A stretch of DNA of 64,000 bases from Wagnerdoeblera intermedia (GCF_042647465.1 NZ_JBHRVN010000010.1); one strand, 5' to 3'. Shown: positions 9,079-18,136, numbered from the stretch's first letter. Notes: generated from the sequence alone by a model not told the origin. A program made the numbers and translations.

Positions 9079-9314
9079 ATGAGTGATCCGTTCAAAAGCC
9101 ATGCCCTTGGCCCCGCCGGCCCCGCGATCGGCGGTTTTGCGGTGACACCTTCCGACAGCAATGATCTCACTCAGATGGTCCGTGCCATCTCGATCGGGGG
9201 GGAGGGAGGAACGCTGAGTTTTATCAGTTCGCGCGACGGGCAGACCTATACCACCGGCGAGCTTTTGCCCGGCACCTATCCCCTCTTTGCCCGGCGCATT
9301 CGTGCTACCGGGAC
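9079..9314 (+). pseudogene. GTA/phage spike base-like protein, 3' end removed by IS6
   Basis: MSDPFKSHALG, then FAVTPSDSNDLTQMVRAI and LLPGTYPLFARRIRATGT, match the pattern of the small spike base proteins of Rhodobacter gene transfer agents (RCAP_rcc01079 type, about 85-95 residues). A good GGAGACAGC ribosome-binding site precedes the ATG. The frame runs into the IS6 copy at 9315, so only the last ~10 codons are lost. No other phage or GTA structural genes are nearby, so it is a stray piece of virion-like DNA. Confidence 0.6.
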
Positions 9315-10124
9315 GGCATTGCCAAGTTATTTTCACCTGGTGTGTTGCAGTCTGTGTGAAGCCGGTCACGCGGTCATCTCGCGGGCATAGTCGTCCCAGA
9401 GGCTGAACGCATCTGCCCTTGCATGACGATAGGAGTTGGCGGTGAGGCGATAGCGGCGGGGTTTGAAGATAGCGTTGATCTGGTCATGGGCGGCGAGAAA
9501 CCTCTGCGCCTGTCGTTGAGATTTGAAGCGCCCCATTATCTTCTCGCGCTTTCGGGTTGGTCGGTGTGAGCCCTCGATGCGGTTGTTCAGGCCCTTGTGC
9601 GCCCGATGGTCGGCGCCGGGAGCCAGGTTCCGGAGCGGCGCAAAATAGCTGCGCAGCTTGTCGGTGATCACAACGCGAGGCCGCCCGAAACGCGCGATGA
9701 GCCTTACCAGAAAGCGCTTTGCCGCCTTGGCATTCCTGCGGGTTTGCACGAGGATGTCGAGCGTGTCGCCATTGGCGTCAACCGCCCGCCAGAGCCAGTG
9801 CTTCCTGCCACGAATTGGAATGACGACCTCGTCCAGATGCCACTTGTCCGACGGCCCGGGCCGGTCACGCCGGATACAATTGGCGAAATGCGCGCCAAAC
9901 CGGTTGACCCACAGCCGGACGGTTTCGCGGCTGACGATCACGCCGCGCTCTGCCAGAAGGTCCTCGACGTCGGCCGAGCTCAGAGCGAAGCGATGATAGG
10001 CCCAGACGGCATAAGCGATGATCTCGCGGGGAAAGCGGAAGCCCTTCAGGCGCGCCAGGGATGATGGCATTTTCATTCGAAATCCTGTAGCAGGGGCTTC
10101 ACGACACAACAACTTGGCAATGCC
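9315..10124 (-). mobile_element. IS6-family element, copy A
   Basis: An 810-bp element with ends GGCATTGCCAAGTT(A/G)TT in inverted orientation. It is one of five copies of equal length in the window. The 8-bp flanks differ (accgggac left, gatcaaac right), so the original target duplication has been separated by later rearrangement. It disrupts the spike base-like gene on its left. Confidence 0.93.
9366..10076 (-). CDS. IS6-family DDE transposase (copy A)
   Basis: A 236-residue transposase from MKMPSSLARL. It has a short N-terminal HTH region (ALSSADVEDLLAERGVIVSR) and catalytic residues D82 (WHLDEV), D139 (VVITDK) and E168 (NNRIEGSH). An in-frame ATG 12 codons upstream is possible, but MKMPSS follows the family start better. 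Members of this family move by replicative transposition, forming cointegrates, deletions and inversions. Confidence 0.93.
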   Translation of the reverse strand: MKMPSSLARLKGFRFPREIIAYAVWAYHRFALSSADVEDLLAERGVIVSRETVRLWVNRFGAHFANCIRRDRPGPSDKWHLDEVVIPIRGRKHWLWRAVDANGDTLDILVQTRRNAKAAKRFLVRLIARFGRPRVVITDKLRSYFAPLRNLAPGADHRAHKGLNNRIEGSHRPTRKREKIMGRFKSQRQAQRFLAAHDQINAIFKPRRYRLTANSYRHARADAFSLWDDYAREMTA

Positions 10125-10211
10125 GATCAAACTGCTCTGGCGCGGTTTCGCGCGCGACTGAAACCCTGTCCGGGGCCACCCGGATTTGCTGCCGGGCGGC
10201 GCTGACACTCC

Positions 10212-11657
10212 TCAGATCGTGCTGCAGATATATTTCAGCTCCAGATAGTCCTCGATCCCGTATTTTGATCCTTCGCGGCCGAGCCCCGACTGTTTGACAC
10301 CGCCAAAGGGGGCAACCTCGTTGGAGATCAGCCCGGTGTTATGGCCGACCATGCCATATTCGAGCCCTTCCGAAACGCGCACCATGCGGGCGTGGTCTCG
10401 AGTGTAGAAATAGGCCGCAAGCCCATAGATCGTGTCATTGGCCATGGCCAGCGCCTCCTCTTCGGTTTCAAACCGGAAAAGCGGTGCCATGGGGCCGAAG
10501 GTTTCTTCCTGAGCCACCTTCATCTGAGTTGTCACCTCCGTCAGGACGGCGGGTTCAAAAAAGAGACCGCCCATATGCCGCCCGCCCTGGATCAGCCGCG
10601 CGCCTTTGGCCAGCGCGTCACTGATATGCTCTTCGACCTTGGCGATGGCCTTTGCCTCGATCATCGGGCCGATGTCCGTCCCCGCTGCGGTCCCGTCGCC
10701 CACCTGCAGCGCCGCAACCCGCAGGGCCAGACGGCGGGCAAATTCATCATAAACCCCTGACTGCACCAGAATGCGGTTCGCGCAGACACAGGTCTGTCCG
10801 GCATTGCGGAACTTTGACACCATGGCCCCTTCGACCGCCGCATCCAGATCGGCATCATCAAAGACGATGAAAGGCGCATTGCCGCCAAGTTCAAGGCTGA
10901 CTTTCTTAATCGTATCGGCGCATTGCGCCATCAGCAGCCGCCCGACCTCCGTCGAACCGGTGAACGAGAGTTTGCGCACCACGGGGCTGTCGGTCAGAAC
11001 GCGCCCGATGGCTGAGGCGCGGCCGGTGACAATCTGCAGGACCCCCGCGGGCAGGCCGGCACGCTGAGCAAGTTCACCCAGAGCGAGCGCGGTCAGCGGC
11101 GTCAGATCGGCCGGGCGCAGGATCATTGAGCAGCCCGCCGCCAGCGCAGGCGCGGCTTTGCGGGTAATCATGGCGGCGGGGAAATTCCAGGGCGTGATCG
11201 CCGCTGTGACACCGATCGGCTGGCGCAGCACGGTGATGCGCTGATTGGCTTTCGGCGCGGGAATGGTGTCACCATAGAGGCGTTTGGCTTCTTCGGCGAA
11301 CCACTCGACGAAAGAGGCGGCGTAAAGGATCTCACCGCGCGCCTCTGCAAGCGGCTTTCCCTGCTCAGAGGTCATGATCAGCGCAAGGTCATCGGCATGG
11401 GCGACCATCAGATCGAACCAGCGGCGCAATACGGCGCTGCGGTCTTTCGCGGCAAGTGCGGCCCACTGCCCTTGGGCCCGGGCTGATGCCGCGATGACTG
11501 CGGGAATTTCCTCCGGGCTCATGACCGGGACATAACCCGTCACCGCGCCTGTGGCCGGGTTGGTCACCTCAAGGCATGCGCCCGAGGCTGCCTGCACCCA
11601 TTGCCCGTCCATCAGGCAGGAGTCTTTCAGCAGAGTGGGATCGTTCAGGGTCAGCAA
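10212..11657 (-). CDS. NAD(P)-dependent aldehyde dehydrogenase, succinate-semialdehyde type
   Basis: Oxidises an aldehyde to the acid. The 481 residues carry TPWNFPAAM, the FTGSTEVG coenzyme loop, the catalytic glutamate in LELGGNAPF and the nucleophile in NAGQTCVCANR, all placed as in the GabD group. A TTG at 11657 preceded by GGAAGGA is the best start; the nearest upstream ATG would run through the operator. One oddity: the usual KPAE near the adenosine pocket is RPAD here. It is transcribed divergently from an IclR regulator that shares its promoter region. The natural substrate is unknown. Confidence 0.85.
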   Translation of the reverse strand: MLTLNDPTLLKDSCLMDGQWVQAASGACLEVTNPATGAVTGYVPVMSPEEIPAVIAASARAQGQWAALAAKDRSAVLRRWFDLMVAHADDLALIMTSEQGKPLAEARGEILYAASFVEWFAEEAKRLYGDTIPAPKANQRITVLRQPIGVTAAITPWNFPAAMITRKAAPALAAGCSMILRPADLTPLTALALGELAQRAGLPAGVLQIVTGRASAIGRVLTDSPVVRKLSFTGSTEVGRLLMAQCADTIKKVSLELGGNAPFIVFDDADLDAAVEGAMVSKFRNAGQTCVCANRILVQSGVYDEFARRLALRVAALQVGDGTAAGTDIGPMIEAKAIAKVEEHISDALAKGARLIQGGRHMGGLFFEPAVLTEVTTQMKVAQEETFGPMAPLFRFETEEEALAMANDTIYGLAAYFYTRDHARMVRVSEGLEYGMVGHNTGLISNEVAPFGGVKQSGLGREGSKYGIEDYLELKYICSTI

Positions 11658-11692
11658 GGCGCAATCCTTCCGGGTCTTGACAGAAAAATCAT

Positions 11693-11735
11693 TGTTCCAT
11701 ATAGGGAACATCGTTTGATATATGGAACATATATC
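11693..11735. promoter_or_regulatory. Two palindromic operator candidates, IclR type
   Basis: Between the divergent dehydrogenase and iclR genes lie TGTTCCATATAGGGAACA at 11693-11710 and GATATATGGAACATATATC at 11717-11735. The second has perfect 8-bp arms, and both share a GGAACA half. IclR-family repressors commonly bind pairs of such sites, so control of both genes by the adjacent regulator is likely. This is inference from position and symmetry. Confidence 0.6.
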
Positions 11736-11798
11736 CGTCAGCCGGGGCCCTCTGTCAATGCCCGGCGCCGTAACCTGTGCCCTGCTGCCGGAGGTGCC

Positions 11799-12548
11799 AT
11801 GACCGACCCTCAGCCCCGCCGCGCCCCCGCCGCAGGCCGCGCCATCGAAATCCTCGACCTGCTGGCCGATGCCGGCGGCGCGTTGGGCGTCTCCGAAATG
11901 GCCCGCCGGCTCGGCCTGCCCAAAAGTTCGGTCTTTGGTATCTGTGAAACTCTGGCCGAGGCAGGCGTTCTGCACGCGGATGCCCGGGGTTACTGCCTGA
12001 CGGCGCACTGCCTGCGCTGGAGCGGCGCTTATCTGAAGCAATCCTCTCTCGTCACTGAATTTCAGCGACTTCCGGCCCGGGAGGAACGTCTCGCCCCCTA
12101 TACGCTGACGCTCTCGACGCTGCGGGGCCCGAATGTGGTCTACCTCGATTGCCGCAACGCGAACCGGCCCCTTGGCTTTACCTTCCAGGTCGGAATGCAG
12201 CTCCCGGCGGTGCTGTCAGCCACCGGGAAAGCCATGCTCGCCTGCCTGCCCTGGACAGAGGCTGAAGCTCTGGTATCCGGGGCCTGGCCTGCGCCCTTTA
12301 CCCCGTTCAGCCTGCGCGACCCCGCGGCGCTGAAGGCGCAACTGGCAGAAGTGCAGGCGCGTGGCTACGCGATTGACGACGGTGAAATCCGCGAAGGCAT
12401 GGTTTGCCTTGGCGCCGCGATCCCTGACGGCGACGGGCGTCCGGTCGCCGGGATTGCCCTGTCACTCACCAGTGCCGAGGCGCAGCCCGCCCGGCGTGAA
12501 AGCCTGGGGCGGCTGATCCACGATCTTGCCCTGGCCATGCGACAGTGA
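11799..12548 (+). CDS. IclR-family transcriptional regulator
   Basis: A 249-residue regulator. The N-terminal winged helix (about 15-75) shows RAIEILDLLADAGGALGVSE and MARRLGLPKSSVFGICETL. The C-terminal effector domain contains QLPAVLSATGKAMLACLP and REGMVCLGAAIPDGDG. The ATG at 11799 follows a GGAGG five bases upstream. It is divergent from the aldehyde dehydrogenase and probably controls it and itself. The effector is unknown. Confidence 0.9.
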   Translation: MTDPQPRRAPAAGRAIEILDLLADAGGALGVSEMARRLGLPKSSVFGICETLAEAGVLHADARGYCLTAHCLRWSGAYLKQSSLVTEFQRLPAREERLAPYTLTLSTLRGPNVVYLDCRNANRPLGFTFQVGMQLPAVLSATGKAMLACLPWTEAEALVSGAWPAPFTPFSLRDPAALKAQLAEVQARGYAIDDGEIREGMVCLGAAIPDGDGRPVAGIALSLTSAEAQPARRESLGRLIHDLALAMRQ

Positions 12549-12649
12549 CGCCGCCTTTATGTGCGCCATCCCCATGTCACAGCACGTTTTCCATCCCGCG
12601 TGACGTGGATGATATCAGCACCCCCCGAAATCCATTTTGAGAGGCAGCC

Positions 12650-12807
12650 ATGGCGGAGGTTACAACACGCGGCCTGGACGTCGCAAAAAGGAGTTCGGGC
12701 TTTATCGTGCCGATCCGTCTCGAAAGCCAAGTCTGCGGATGAAGCCGCGTCGCGAGCAGGTTTTGGTTCTCTTATCGATGTGTGAGCCAGCGCCGCCTTA
12801 CCCTTAG
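12650..12807 (+). pseudogene. N-terminal remnant of an IS110/IS1111-type transposase
   Basis: From an ATG at 12650 the text reads MAEVTTRGLDVAK, like the DEDD start of IS110 proteins. After one frame change in an A-run it continues KEFGLYRAD and RMKPRREQVLVLL, as in the IS1111 branch. Homology stops about 50 codons in, at the flavin reductase gene. It differs from the two complete IS110-type copies in the window. The flanking 12549-12649 shows no gene. Confidence 0.45.
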
Positions 12808-13295
12808 TTTTGCGCAAGCGTAGAATAACGGCCCGCGTGATACAGCAGCGGCGCTTTCGTCTCAATAACTGTGCGCACCAACTCGCCCGCCAGGATCGTG
12901 TGATCGCCTGCAACAAATTCAGAATGGAGCCTGCATTCTGCGATGGCGGCCGTGCCGGAGAGACAGGGTGCGCCCGTCACACTGTCTGTGGTTTTCAGCG
13001 ATGCGAACTTGTCGTCAGCCTTACGCGCACAGGTGTTTGCGACGTCCTGCTGATCTTCTGCGAGAAGATTGATGCAAAACACCCCGCTTTTCCGAATGAC
13101 ATCAAGAGTCTGCGAGTCGTTGGCCAGGCTCACGGCAAAGAGCGGCGGGTCCAGCGACAGTGACATCACCGCAGTCATCGTCGTGCCGGTTATCCAACCG
13201 ATCTCATCGCAGGTTGAGATCACGGCGACGCCTGCAGGCAAACGCGATGCGAAGCCGCGCAGGTCGACGGCTATATTCTCGCTACTGCTGTTCAT
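12804..13295 (-). CDS. Flavin reductase-like, FMN-binding split-barrel protein
   Basis: A 163-residue protein of the HpaC/NtaB group, which supplies reduced flavin to a partner monooxygenase. Visible features are GVAVISTC, the TTMTAVMSLSLDPPLFAVSL flavin-binding stretch and GVFCINLLAEDQQDVA. The window holds two flavin-dependent monooxygenases of the type that needs such a partner (19401-20765 and 38832-40073); this is the only reductase seen, so it is the natural candidate to serve one or both. The region upstream, 13296-13538, carries a GGAACGGAAGTTCC palindrome at 13392-13405 but no gene. Confidence 0.85.
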   Translation of the reverse strand: MNSSSENIAVDLRGFASRLPAGVAVISTCDEIGWITGTTMTAVMSLSLDPPLFAVSLANDSQTLDVIRKSGVFCINLLAEDQQDVANTCARKADDKFASLKTTDSVTGAPCLSGTAAIAECRLHSEFVAGDHTILAGELVRTVIETKAPLLYHAGRYSTLAQN

Positions 13296-13504
13296 AAGTT
13301 AGCTCCTGAGGCAGCTTTTTTAGGCGGCGCCCTGTATGTCAGCCGCCACAGTTCATGGTGACCCTCGACAAACACCCAAGCAGACCAAGGTGGAACGGAA
13401 GTTCCCTAGCAGGTCAACTCCACCCTGGCATGCGGCGTCGGTTTGAAGATGGTCGTCGGGAGTGTCAGCCCCCGCGCAGGGGGATGAGTGTGGTGAGTTC
13501 TGAC

Positions 13505-13523
13505 CTGCCCGATTCCGGGGCAG
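13505..13523 (-). terminator. Hairpin downstream of iron alcohol dehydrogenase
   Basis: CTGCCC and GGGCAG arms enclose a seven-base loop about 15 bases after the stop at 13539. A second hairpin CCCCC-GCGCA-GGGGG follows at 13469-13483. Neither has a clear T-run, so termination is only plausible. Confidence 0.35.
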
Positions 13524-13538
13524 ACGATTCGGCCCGCC

Positions 13539-14705
13539 TCAGTAGGCTTCCTGATACAAAGCCAGGGCGTCAGCCTCGGTCACCGGGACAGGGTTGTTTT
13601 GCAGCAGCCGCGTTTGCAGCATGGCTGCCGCGGCGAGCTTTGGCAGATCTTCGCGGGCAACGCCCACGTCGCGCAGGCGGGCCGGCGCACCCGACCGCAC
13701 CAGGAGATTCTGCATGAAGCCTGCAAAGGCCGCCGCTCGTTCTGGCACGCTGCCGCTAGCGGGGAGGTCAATCACCTCCCCCAGCTCTGCGTAAAGTGAA
13801 GCGGCGGCGCGCAGGTTATAGCGCAGCACGGGCGCCAGCATCAGCGCGTTGGTCAGGCCATGCGGCAGGTGATAGAACCCGCCCAGCGGATAGGCCAGGG
13901 CATGAACCGCCGCCACGGGGCTGTTGGAAAACGCCTGACCGGCGAGCGTCGCCCCCAGCAGCATCGCCTCACGCGCGGGACGGTTTTTCCCGTCGCGGCA
14001 GGCCTCCAGCAGATTGCCCGCCATCAGCCGCAGCGCTTCTTTGGCCAGCAGATCCGACAGTGGGTTTTTCCGCAGCCGGCTGGTAAAAGCCTCAATGGCG
14101 TGTACCATTGCATCAATCCCGGTCGCAGCGGTCTGCAGCGCCGGCAGGCCACAGGTCAGTTCCGCGTCGAGCAGCACCCGATCGGCGTAAAGCCGGTCCG
14201 AGACGATCCCCATCTTGGTCGTCTCACCAGTGGTGAGGATCGTGATATTTGTGACCTCAGACCCGGTCCCAGCGGTGGTGGGGATCTGGATCAGCGGCAT
14301 ACGCTCGCCCCGCACACGATCGATGCCATAAAGCTCTGCCAGCGGCTGATCGTTACGCAAAAGCACCGCCACCAGCTTGGCCACATCCATCGACGAGCCG
14401 CCGCCAAAGCCCACGACGATGTCAACGCCCGCCTGTTTCGCAAGCGCCACGCAGTCAGTTACCAGGTTTTCCGCCGGGTCCGCCGTGACATCATCAAAGA
14501 CCTTGACGCGGAAGCCATGCGCCGACAACGACTGCAGCGCCGGGGCAAGCAGCCCGCTGTTATTGAGAAATTTGTCCGTAACGATCAGCAGGTTCTTTGC
14601 CTCAAACCCGGCCGACAGCAGCTCGCCCAGCCGGGCCGCCGCGCCCCATTCCATCAGCAGCGACGAAGGCGTGTTGAACGAGAAGGGCTGAAATCCTGAC
14701 GTCAT
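13539..14705 (-). CDS. Iron-containing (group III) alcohol dehydrogenase
   Basis: Interconverts an alcohol and a carbonyl with NAD(P). It has 388 residues from ATG 14705, which has GGAGAG just upstream. The nucleotide-binding GGGSSMDVAK is near residue 95, followed by PTTAGTGSEVT. The metal site shows GIDAMVHAIE and YHLPHGLTNA with the expected Asp and His ligands. Length and motifs are normal. Together with the aldehyde dehydrogenase at 10212-11657 it could take an alcohol to an acid in two steps; that link is inferred. Confidence 0.9.
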   Translation of the reverse strand: MTSGFQPFSFNTPSSLLMEWGAAARLGELLSAGFEAKNLLIVTDKFLNNSGLLAPALQSLSAHGFRVKVFDDVTADPAENLVTDCVALAKQAGVDIVVGFGGGSSMDVAKLVAVLLRNDQPLAELYGIDRVRGERMPLIQIPTTAGTGSEVTNITILTTGETTKMGIVSDRLYADRVLLDAELTCGLPALQTAATGIDAMVHAIEAFTSRLRKNPLSDLLAKEALRLMAGNLLEACRDGKNRPAREAMLLGATLAGQAFSNSPVAAVHALAYPLGGFYHLPHGLTNALMLAPVLRYNLRAAASLYAELGEVIDLPASGSVPERAAAFAGFMQNLLVRSGAPARLRDVGVAREDLPKLAAAAMLQTRLLQNNPVPVTEADALALYQEAY

Positions 14706-14852
14706 TAGACTCTCCACAGACCGGGTCTTCCGCTGAGATTGGTCACAGGCGGGGATCGGCATGGGCCTGACACCCCAGCCCGGGCGGCTGCCTGACCGCG
14801 CCGCGGATCAGGCCCGGACCTGTGAATTCTCCCGGATACGGCTTTATAATTC

Positions 14853-14886
14853 CGAGTGTATGCGCAATCGATTGCGCATACACTCG
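14853..14886. promoter_or_regulatory. 34-bp perfect palindrome, LacI-type operator candidate
   Basis: CGAGTGTATGCGCAATC is followed directly by its exact reverse complement, with centre TGCGCAATCGATTGCGCA at 14861-14878. The central CG and the flanking TGCGCA arms are typical of LacI-family operators. It lies between the outward-reading iron alcohol dehydrogenase (start 14705) and the dctP gene (start 15220), within a 514-base intergenic region that contains no other gene. Confidence 0.65.
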
Positions 14887-15129
14887 TTTCTCATATGGCA
14901 GCTTATCCCGTCAACGCAAATATGCGATCCCCGTGTTTTGGCGATGATTTTTTTGGGCTCATCCGCAGTTTGAGCGTGAGTGTCACTGGCGTCTGCGCGC
15001 GAGCAGGCCTGAAAACACCGCCTTTCTTGTCTGACAGAGGGAGAATCCCTGGTAGCCTGTCCGGCTGCAGGGAAGTTCCGATCTTTGGTCTACTTGACAT
15101 GCAATAAATTCGCACAGTAAACGTATTTA

Positions 15130-15146
15130 TGCGCATACGTTTGCAT
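15130..15146. promoter_or_regulatory. LacI-type operator candidate before the TRAP operon
   Basis: TGCGCATACGTTTGCAT lies 74 bases before the dctP start. It differs by one base from TGCGCACACGTTTGCAT at 19344-19360, next to the lacI gene, and shares TGCGCA with the large palindrome at 14853-14886. This recurrence supports control of the TRAP operon by the LacI protein encoded at 18193-19221. Confidence 0.6.
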
Positions 15147-15219
15147 GCGGTGGGGGATCATTCTTGGCCATGCCAAGAATGATGAGGATAGTGCATTGGA
15201 AACTTTGGGAGAATTTCAG

Positions 15220-16212
15220 ATGTCATCGGTATATCGGACGACAGCTCTGGCCGTGATGGCCGGACTTATGGCAACCTCGGCGCTGGCGGATGAGCGCGTC
15301 ATGCGGATCGCAACCAGCGTTCCGGATCAGCACTATCTCACGGTAAGCATTGCTAAATTTGCTGAGAAGGTCACAGAACGCACCGAAGGTCGCATCAAGT
15401 TTGAGATCTATCCGGCGCAATCGCTGGCAACGGATCAGCAGATGGAGCAGGCCGTTGCCTCGGGCATGGCTGACATAGGCATCGCTTCGGCCTCGATCGT
15501 TGCAGGGACAGTGCCGGCGTTCAATATCTTCGCTGTGCCCTTCCTGTTCGACACCCGCGAAAAAATTGAAAAAACAGTCAAATCGGGCGCCCCGCTGCGC
15601 ACCGAACTGGAAAAGGGCCTAGCTGATACTGGCGCGCGACCGGTGTTCTGGATTCCTTACGGCTATATCGGAATGGTCGCGCGCGACAAAGAAGTGCGCC
15701 TTCCTCAGGACGTCAAAGGGATGAAGATCCGGACTTTCGGGTCCATCGTCAGCCAGTTTGTCGAAGAGGTCGGCGCCGCGCCGGTCGTCACCAGCGGCGG
15801 CGAGCAATTCCTGGCCCTGCAGCAGGGCATGGTCGATGCGGGCTTCACCGGCTGGTTCTCGATCCAGGACCGTCAGCTTTATGACGTCGCAAAATATGCA
15901 ATCAATACAGATCATATGTGGGAAACCCATTTTGCGCTGATGAGCGAAACCAACTGGCAGTCGCTCTCAGAAGACGATCGCCGCATTTTCAGCGAAGTCG
16001 GCGCCGAGCTTGAACCCCTGCTGATGGACGAAGTCTTCAATTCCCAGCAAACGCTTTACCAGTCGCTGGATGATAAAATGACAGTGGTTCAGCTGACGGA
16101 AGAAGAGAAAGACGCCTGGCGCAATGCCACGCCCCAGATGGCAGAAAAATTCCTCAAAGATGGCGATGCCCTGAGCCGCGCTGTCTATGACCTGGCGAAA
16201 GACGCGCAGTAA
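15220..16212 (+). CDS. dctP: TRAP transporter substrate-binding protein, DctP family
   Basis: A periplasmic binding protein that captures an organic acid and delivers it to the QM membrane complex. It has 330 residues; MSSVYRTTALAVMAGLMATS then ALADERV forms a signal peptide cut after ALA. TRAP features include FEIYPAQSLATDQQMEQAVA and KGMKIRTFGS with the arginine that binds the ligand carboxylate. I place the start at 15220, behind GGGAGAA, not at the upstream ATG 15145, which would precede the signal peptide. It is the first gene of a dctPQM operon. Confidence 0.92.
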   Translation: MSSVYRTTALAVMAGLMATSALADERVMRIATSVPDQHYLTVSIAKFAEKVTERTEGRIKFEIYPAQSLATDQQMEQAVASGMADIGIASASIVAGTVPAFNIFAVPFLFDTREKIEKTVKSGAPLRTELEKGLADTGARPVFWIPYGYIGMVARDKEVRLPQDVKGMKIRTFGSIVSQFVEEVGAAPVVTSGGEQFLALQQGMVDAGFTGWFSIQDRQLYDVAKYAINTDHMWETHFALMSETNWQSLSEDDRRIFSEVGAELEPLLMDEVFNSQQTLYQSLDDKMTVVQLTEEEKDAWRNATPQMAEKFLKDGDALSRAVYDLAKDAQ

Positions 16213-16278
16213 TTTGAGGAACGGCCGGATGGTCGTAAAAACCTTCGGCCGTTAACTTCGGTGGATATGAGGACTTAA

Positions 16279-16824
16279 ATGAGCGCATCTGACAGCAGGG
16301 TTTCATTTGCCGATCATCTATTCAGATATATCGAGTTGCCGGTTCGCATTTTTGGTAACTTCGCTGGATGGATTTATTTTGGCATTGGCGTAATCGTCGC
16401 ATATGAAGTCGTTATGCGATACTTTTTTAACGCCCCGACACATTGGGTCGAAGAGAGCGCGCGCATCGGAATGGTCTGGGCGACGTTCCTGCTGTTTGCC
16501 GCGTGCATTTCCGAACGGCAGCTGATCACCATTACGCTGATCACCGGCGCCTTTGGAGATCGCGGAAAGACAATCTTTGAGCTCATCAATTTCCTTCTAC
16601 TTTCCTTCACAGCTGCAATTCTGCTGTGGTATAGCGTGTCGATGTTCCTAGATGCGATCCGAATTGGCCGGGCGACCGCAACGCCGCTGCGCGTGCCTTA
16701 TTGGATTTTCTATCTTCCTTTGTGCTTAGGTTTTGGACTGGTACTGTTTCAAACAGTCGCCGAGAGCATCTACATTCTCTTTACCGGCAAACGGCGTAAG
16801 CCTGACGTCCAGCCCGAGCACTGA
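16279..16824 (+). CDS. dctQ: TRAP transporter small permease, DctQ family
   Basis: The small membrane subunit of the TRAP transporter. It has 181 residues with four predicted membrane segments, starting near WIYFGIGVIVAYEVVMRYFF, which contains the typical DctQ first-helix end, and continuing with WVEESARIGMVWATFLLFAA. It lies between dctP and dctM in the standard order. Nothing in it specifies the substrate. Confidence 0.9.
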   Translation: MSASDSRVSFADHLFRYIELPVRIFGNFAGWIYFGIGVIVAYEVVMRYFFNAPTHWVEESARIGMVWATFLLFAACISERQLITITLITGAFGDRGKTIFELINFLLLSFTAAILLWYSVSMFLDAIRIGRATATPLRVPYWIFYLPLCLGFGLVLFQTVAESIYILFTGKRRKPDVQPEH

Positions 16825-16835
16825 GAGCCACATTA

Positions 16836-18110
16836 ATGATGAGCCTTCTTATTATCGCAGGGCTTCTCGCTCTGCTTTTCGGTGGCATTCCCGTTGGTCT
16901 GGCCCTCACCGCAATGGCCACGGCGCTGATGTGGTTTAAAGGACTTCCGCTTGCGGGCTTGCCGCAGGAATTCCTTGCCTCCGTCAACAGCTTCACCATG
17001 CTTGCGGTGCCGGTCTTTCTGCTGACCTCGCAAATCCTGCTGCGCTCGGGCGTTGCAAAGGTGCTGTTCGATGCCGTTCAGGCGTGGGTGGGCGGCATGC
17101 GCGGGGGTGTTGCTGTCGCGGCGATCCTAAGCTGCGGACTTTTCGCGGCGATTTCGGGCTCTTCGGTTGCGGTAGCCGCAATGATCGGCACAGTCGCGAT
17201 CCCCGAGATGTTGCGTCGTGGCTATGAAAAACGCTTCGTTATGGGAACGCTGGCGGCCGGAGCGACGCTGGGAATTCTGATCCCGCCGTCCATTCCGCTG
17301 ATTATCTACGCCGAAGTTGCGCATGTCTCGACCGCCAAGATGTTCCTTGCGGGCGTCGGCCCGGGCGTGTTGCTGATTGGCATGTTCCTTTGCTGGTGCT
17401 TCATCCGCTCATTCACCGGTGGTGCGCCCCCGACGGAACAAGCCACAATCAGCTGGGATGATCGTCGCCGGCTGTCCCTGGAAGCATTCCCAATTGTCGC
17501 CATTGCGGGCGTAATGATTGGGGGCATCTATTCCGGGGCGTTTACGCCGACGGAATCGGCCTCGGTCGGACTTTGCCTGACGATGCTTTATATTTACGGG
17601 ATGCGTGGCGGAATTCCGCTGAAAGATCTGACGGATTCCATTCGATCCGCCGGTTTGACGACCGCGAACCTGCTGTTGATTATCGCCGGGGCTAATATCT
17701 TTGGCAAGGCGATCACCCTGTATCGGATTCCCTATGAGATTTCGGGCTGGATCACCGCGAATATCGAAACCACCGGAGCATTCATTATCGTTGTGACGGT
17801 TGTGTTGATCCTGCTGGGTCTGGCGCTGGAAGGTGTAGCGATGATTCTGATTGTTCTGCCGGTTCTGATGCCTGCGCTTAAAATGCACGGAATTGATCCG
17901 ATCTGGTTTGGCATTTACTTTGTCATCATGATCGAGCTGGCACTGCTGTCGCCGCCGGTTGGTATGAACCTGTTCGTTATACAATCAGTTGCGAAAAGTA
18001 ACCTGAAAGACGTCATGCTGGGGACGCTGCCTTACGCGCTGATTATGCTGCTGGCGGTGGTAATCATCTGGTATTTCCCGTCGATCGTTCTTTACCTGAC
18101 GCGCATTTAA
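16836..18110 (+). CDS. dctM: TRAP transporter large permease, DctM family
   Basis: The sodium-coupled large subunit of the TRAP transporter. It has 424 residues and about twelve hydrophobic segments. Family signatures are SGSSVAVAAMIGTVAIPEM, LGILIPPSIPLIIYA, the FTPTESASVG loop and the C-terminal LLSPPVGMNLFVIQSV. Length is complete. It ends the operon and is followed by a strong hairpin. Confidence 0.93.
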   Translation: MMSLLIIAGLLALLFGGIPVGLALTAMATALMWFKGLPLAGLPQEFLASVNSFTMLAVPVFLLTSQILLRSGVAKVLFDAVQAWVGGMRGGVAVAAILSCGLFAAISGSSVAVAAMIGTVAIPEMLRRGYEKRFVMGTLAAGATLGILIPPSIPLIIYAEVAHVSTAKMFLAGVGPGVLLIGMFLCWCFIRSFTGGAPPTEQATISWDDRRRLSLEAFPIVAIAGVMIGGIYSGAFTPTESASVGLCLTMLYIYGMRGGIPLKDLTDSIRSAGLTTANLLLIIAGANIFGKAITLYRIPYEISGWITANIETTGAFIIVVTVVLILLGLALEGVAMILIVLPVLMPALKMHGIDPIWFGIYFVIMIELALLSPPVGMNLFVIQSVAKSNLKDVMLGTLPYALIMLLAVVIIWYFPSIVLYLTRI

Positions 18111-18136
18111 AGAGCCTGAGAAATGTCATTAAAAGT

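Noticed and set aside
9597..10064. 155-codon frame repeated in every IS6 copy
   Set aside because: It is on the strand opposite to the transposase and is repeated only because the element is.
9315..10124. Paired IS6 copies A and C as a compound transposon
   Set aside because: Neither the outer flanks nor any other A, C or D flank pair match as an 8-bp duplication, so no intact transposon boundary can be shown.
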